DNA from: Branchiostoma floridae
Taxonomy: Eukaryota > Chordata > Leptocardii > Amphioxiformes > Branchiostomatidae
Assembly: GCF_000003815.2 (NCBI RefSeq)
Contig: NC_049993.1
Coordinates: 4,782,880 to 4,842,879 of the forward strand
Direction of reading: 5' to 3'
DNA length: 60,000 bases
The notes under the pieces: model-generated
Told to the model about the DNA's origin: nothing
Seen by the model: the letters and a program-made list of their open reading frames with translations, nothing else
The model's database searches: none
Translations under genes and position numbers: made by a program
Shown here: in pieces, positions 56,500-60,000 of the stretch
How the letters are laid out: every line of letters begins with the position of its first letter
Numbering within the stretch: the stretch's first letter is position 1

Positions 56500-56509
56500 C
56501 TTTTTATAC
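56500..56509 (-). promoter_or_regulatory. TATA box and spliced leader exon of dae4
   Basis: The minus strand reads GGTATAAAAAGGCG, a strong TATA box. About 30 bases on, a short untranslated exon would run to the donor GATCTGCGG/gtatgtgag at 56431. An acceptor TTTAAG before 56279 brings it to the coding exon. The leader-exon structure parallels that of the 47 kb unit. Promoter function is inferred. Confidence 0.55.
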
Positions 56510-56514
56510 CACCT

Positions 56515-57630
56515 GTAAATGAACTTGGCACGAGTTGCAGGAAACGGCGACGCTAACATGTGGTTTGCATTTTGGTCGTTTCCCAGTTGTGGTCGCCCGG
56601 AAAACTTCCTTGTTTTTGTCTGATATTGCTTGACATTGCAAAAAGCGGATCGGGTTGGCACATACAGTACCTGCAGTTACAGATAAAGCTAAGAGCTTTC
56701 TTTTTCGTAAAGAACTCATTGCGCTCCTTAGTTTACAGCATTTCTGGCGTTTGTACACATGTTGGGCCTTGTATATTGTAGTCACTCATGTTAGGTGCAG
56801 AACTGAGCTTTTACGCCAGGAGGCGATCGATCAAGTCATGACTTCTTTCCTTTCACTATCATTGCATTTATTCAGACGAGTGTTGAAAATTCCACTTTAG
56901 AAGAAGAATAGACTCAGTTTCTTTTGGTACAATATCTGGGACAAAAGACACTGAAAATCTACCCTCGTAGATCGTACTTGCTCCGCCACCTCTTCTGTAT
57001 TTGCCATCAGCCCCATCGTCGGGCCAACGACCCGCGACAACGAAGTTGTGTTTTGCTGACAAAGCTGCAGAAGTACTTCCTTCTAAGAAACGTAACGGTG
57101 CTCAACTTGGCATTTGTAGCATGTTTTGCATCCCCGCTTGGTTTCTTGGATTCCAACAACATGGAAATCGTAACCTACATATCAAAGCAAATTATAGTTT
57201 AGGACCAACAATACGGAAATCATAGCCAACATAACATTCATAACCACACTATAGTTTAGGACCACGGTGTGTCGCACAGTACAGTAGGTACTTGATAAAC
57301 TACCAAAAAAATACTCTCGCCAACAAATTCAATGTTTACATGGAACTGTAAAGAAATCGACTCATGCACACTCAAAATTCAACACATGTTTTAATTTGAA
57401 GAAAAAAATGCCCTCACTCTATGGGTGCACCACGTATGACAGTGACGAAAAATGTAGCAAAGAAACAAGTAAAAATTCTATAAGCTGTGACTTGAGATGA
57501 CTGTTGCTGGAGGAGTAAGACACACAATCCTCTTCATTGGCGATGTGTAGGTTGTCACCATATAAGGCAGGCCATCAGCTCAGTCAATGGCGTAGGTTTT
57601 CACCATGTGCGTTTGGATGCGGTCTGGCCG
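56515..57630. other. Spacer between dae4 and the lipid-binding protein gene
   Basis: No gene recognised. A minus-strand frame at 56868-57062 is GC-richer than its surroundings but matches no family. TATAGTTTAGGACCA occurs twice (about 57192-57206 and 57249-57263). A minus-strand ATTAAA near 57390 might end the downstream gene. Confidence 0.4.
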
Positions 57631-57631
57631 T

Positions 57632-59313
57632 TCATTTGGTGTAGAAGACCTTGGCCGTAACAGATCCGAGGGACACGGTCTGGAGTAAAAATAAATTTCT
57701 GTAAAGTTAACTTCATTCTGTACAGTATATACATGTCACGTAAGAAATACAACGATACGTGCCACTAGCTGATTCACACATATATATGTTTTAAGCATAC
57801 CTAAAAGAGCGTTTCTAGTTTTGGATCTTTTGACTACATATTTACCTCCATGAAATGTCATGGAGGTTATATTTTACCCCGCGTTTGTGTGTCTGTGTGT
57901 TTGTGTGTGTGTAAACAAGATAACTCAAGAACGGCTGGGTGGATTGGTTTCATACTTGGTGTGTTGGTAGTGTGTGACGAAAGCTGGAAATGATTAGATT
58001 TTGGGCCCCCTAGCAACTCCCCTTGGTGCTGCAGCGCAACTTCCGGTTTTGCTATCTCGGTGTTCTGAACATGCTATGGTCACGATTTTTAAGTGTTAGA
58101 TAGCTCTTGTGCTCAGGAAGAAATGACATAAGTTTGGCCCCCCTAGCGTCTAGTTTGGGGATAGCAGGGGCATTTTTGTCAAAATTCTGACGAGGATAAC
58201 TCAAGAAGGGAACAACGGATTTTCATGATTTTTGGTATGTAGGTACCTTAGACAATGTTGTACAAGATAAGATACTAATTATGCAAATCAGGAATACATT
58301 TGCATAATTAATGAGAATATTCTATCATAGCAGTTTTTTCAATGTATCTCTTGTCACTGACGTGATATGGTCGTGACATTTAAGTGGTAGATAGCTTTTA
58401 GCGACATAAAAATGTGGGGCAAGTTTCAGTCCCCTGACATTTAATTGTGGAACTGCAGGGGCGTTTTTGTCAAGACACTCCAAAGCGGATAACTGCAGAA
58501 AGGAACGACGGATTGCCTGCATTTTAGGCATGCAGGTAGCTTAGGCAAAGATGTTCACAATGATATGCATGCTATGCAAATGAGGACTTAACTTGCATAA
58601 TTAATGAGGAAATTGTATAGTTCCATTGTTTTCAATAACTGGACCTCAATACACGTAACACATGTTAATTATGATTGGTGGAATATAAGCAGATACCAAA
58701 TATGGTAATGAGGAACTTATTTGCATAATTTATGTAAAAATTCAAAACCGCTTTATGATCAATAATGGGAATTTTATAATTGTGACATGTGTACGTTAGT
58801 CAATGATGAACAACACCATGCATGAATTATGTTGATGTGTTGGTCAATTGCCTGAAATTTACGAAAGCTCTAAATTTTCATGGAGGTATGAGGTCGCCGA
58901 ACTCTAGTTTACTACCTTTTTTTATACGATTGTATACATATTAGAAAATAAAGGTTTGATGAAATTCAGTATATTGTGTCCACGGCATTTCAAACCCTTA
59001 TTGAAGCATGGCAAAATTTCTTTTAAAATTTTTAAACTATCTAAAATTTGGCTAAGTGGAACCGCCAAGCAGATGTGGGGGAAGATAAATTGTTTTCTGC
59101 GCTCATTTTCACCCACAGGAGAGGAGTGTGTTGGAATTACAGAACAGCCAAAACATTCCGATTTTTCCTCCCACATCTGCTTGGGGATAAGACCGAACTC
59201 ACCTCCGTGAGTTTGCCGCCGGACACCTCCTTCACCATGCTGCCTGCCGTGCCCTTCCCGTTAAAGTCAGGGTAGTTATAGGTCAGCTTTCCGCCTGCAA
59301 ATGTCACCACTGC
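57632..59313 (-). CDS. Fatty-acid-binding-protein-like gene, last two exons only
   Basis: Minus-strand exons 59313-59203 (37 codons) and 57679-57632 (15 codons and TGA), joined in phase 0. They read AVVTFAGGKLTYNYPDFNGK...SMVKEVSGGKLTE, then TVSLGSVTAKVFYTK and stop. This matches the final three strands of an intracellular lipid-binding protein (FABP/CRABP family): a G.KL strand, a GK-containing turn, KL.ET, and a terminal V.A..Y.K. A penultimate exon of about 34 codons and a last exon of about 17 are the classic FABP gene pattern. FABPs carry fatty acids or retinoids in the cytosol. The 5' exons lie beyond the right edge, so the ligand-binding Arg/Tyr set cannot be judged in full. Confidence 0.72.
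57843..58905. mobile_element. Long dispersed repeat in the FABP-like intron
   Basis: It starts ACCTCCATGAAATGTCATGG with TG/TTTG-rich DNA and ends TTTTCATGGAGGTATGAGG, so its ends are weak inverted repeats. Internally, a module with ATAACTCAAGAA(C/G)GG, a ...GGTA/GTGT(A/T)GGTA turn and TTTGCATAATTAATGAG is repeated two to three times (about 57916-58320 and 58480-58620). A truncated relative is at 43190-43400. It encodes no protein. Confidence 0.65.
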
Positions 59314-59757
59314 CTACAGGGGGCGCCAGTGAAACACAAGAAATAATGAACGACGGACGTATTGCCACACTGGGCTAAGAATAGAAACAAAAGGAATTAA
59401 TGTTCAATTCAACCTCTCGATTTTTGCTGTTAGTAGAAATGAAAGAACAGAAATATATTTTTCGATGGGAGGCTTGTCTAAAAGGGAGATCTGGTCCGTA
59501 CATACATATGCGTATACGGCGTATCTAATAATCATCATGTTCATGGAAATGATTAAACGACTCCTGTTTGCTTCTATTTATCCAATCGGAGCAGTATGTA
59601 TTTCTGTTTGTTGGTTGGTTCGTTAGAATATACAATTAATTCTCTTTACGCAAGTTGTTCTCACATATATTTTCACGTTAATTGTACAACCTTCCCATCC
59701 CAGAATCGTAATCTAATGTTATCAAGCTTCTTTCCTAGCCGCACTTATCTAAAGGTG

Positions 59758-59979
59758 GTATCTCACTACTCTCCAAGCAGAGGTTAGGCTCCGGCTGTTT
59801 TTTCAACGTTTTTTTAGTCGTTTTTATCGGGCTTTCTATTTTGTCATTTTTCTTGAAGCACGCCAACTGTTTTGACACAGCAAGATATTAAAAAAAAATA
59901 GAAAGCCCGATAAAAACAGCTAAAAAAAACGTTAAAAAACAGCCGGAGCCTAACCTCTGCTTGGAGAGTAGTATCACAC
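59758..59979. mobile_element. Foldback element with 9-bp target duplication
   Basis: The element is 59767-59970. TACTCTCCAAGCAGAGGTTA at the left is perfectly matched by its complement at the right, and pairing continues through GGCTCCGGCTGTTTTTT and GGGCTTTCTATTTT. The flanks GTATCTCAC and GTATCACAC (59758-59766, 59971-59979) are a 9-bp duplication with one mismatch. A diverged relative lies at 38480-38658. Confidence 0.87.
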
Positions 59980-60000
59980 AGCACTTGCGTAACGCTTGCA

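Noticed and set aside
56868-57062. 64-codon minus-strand frame between dae4 and the FABP-like gene
   Set aside because: GC-richer than its surroundings, but no match to a family; perhaps a transposon piece, not supportable as a gene.

Overview
The window reads as invertebrate chordate nuclear DNA, most likely a lancelet (Branchiostoma). Genes are split into short exons with GT/AG introns, intergenic DNA is AT-rich and full of short foldback transposons, tRNA-derived SINEs and CA/TG microsatellites, and one 100-base run of N marks an assembly gap. The species is inferred from gene content and repeats; no marker gene proves it.

Layout. 2.6-15.1 kb (+): a complete 14-exon MAP-kinase-interacting kinase (MNK) gene, 498 codons, with a TATA/CRE promoter and a 3 kb 3' UTR. 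15.4-17.6 kb (-): a complete 4-exon EFCAB9 gene, the calcium-sensor subunit of the sperm CatSper channel; its poly(A) signal lies about 45 bases from that of MNK, so the two genes converge almost tail on tail. 19.6-36.1 kb (-): a complete 6-exon, 402-residue rhodopsin-type neuropeptide receptor with a 13.3 kb first intron. 36-46.6 kb: mostly gene-free, with foldback elements, a SINE fragment, microsatellites and decayed non-LTR retrotransposon pieces. 46.9-56.5 kb (-): a small cluster derived from a bacterial type VI secretion amidase effector (Tae4). It holds one complete, secreted 4-exon gene with both catalytic residues, one copy lacking the middle exon and any visible signal exon, and one remnant in which a signal-peptide exon runs straight into dae4-type 3' UTR. 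57.6-59.3 kb (-): the last two exons of a fatty-acid-binding-protein-like gene that continues beyond the right edge.

The genes do not form a pathway: MNK acts in translation control, EFCAB9 in sperm flagellar calcium signalling, the receptor in neuropeptide signalling, and the Tae4-like cluster probably in antibacterial defence. The most interesting part is the Tae4-like (dae4) cluster, a bacterial antibacterial enzyme that acquired introns, a TATA promoter and a signal peptide, and has duplicated and partly decayed. A second theme is a rich set of foldback elements, several with clean 8-9 bp target-site duplications.
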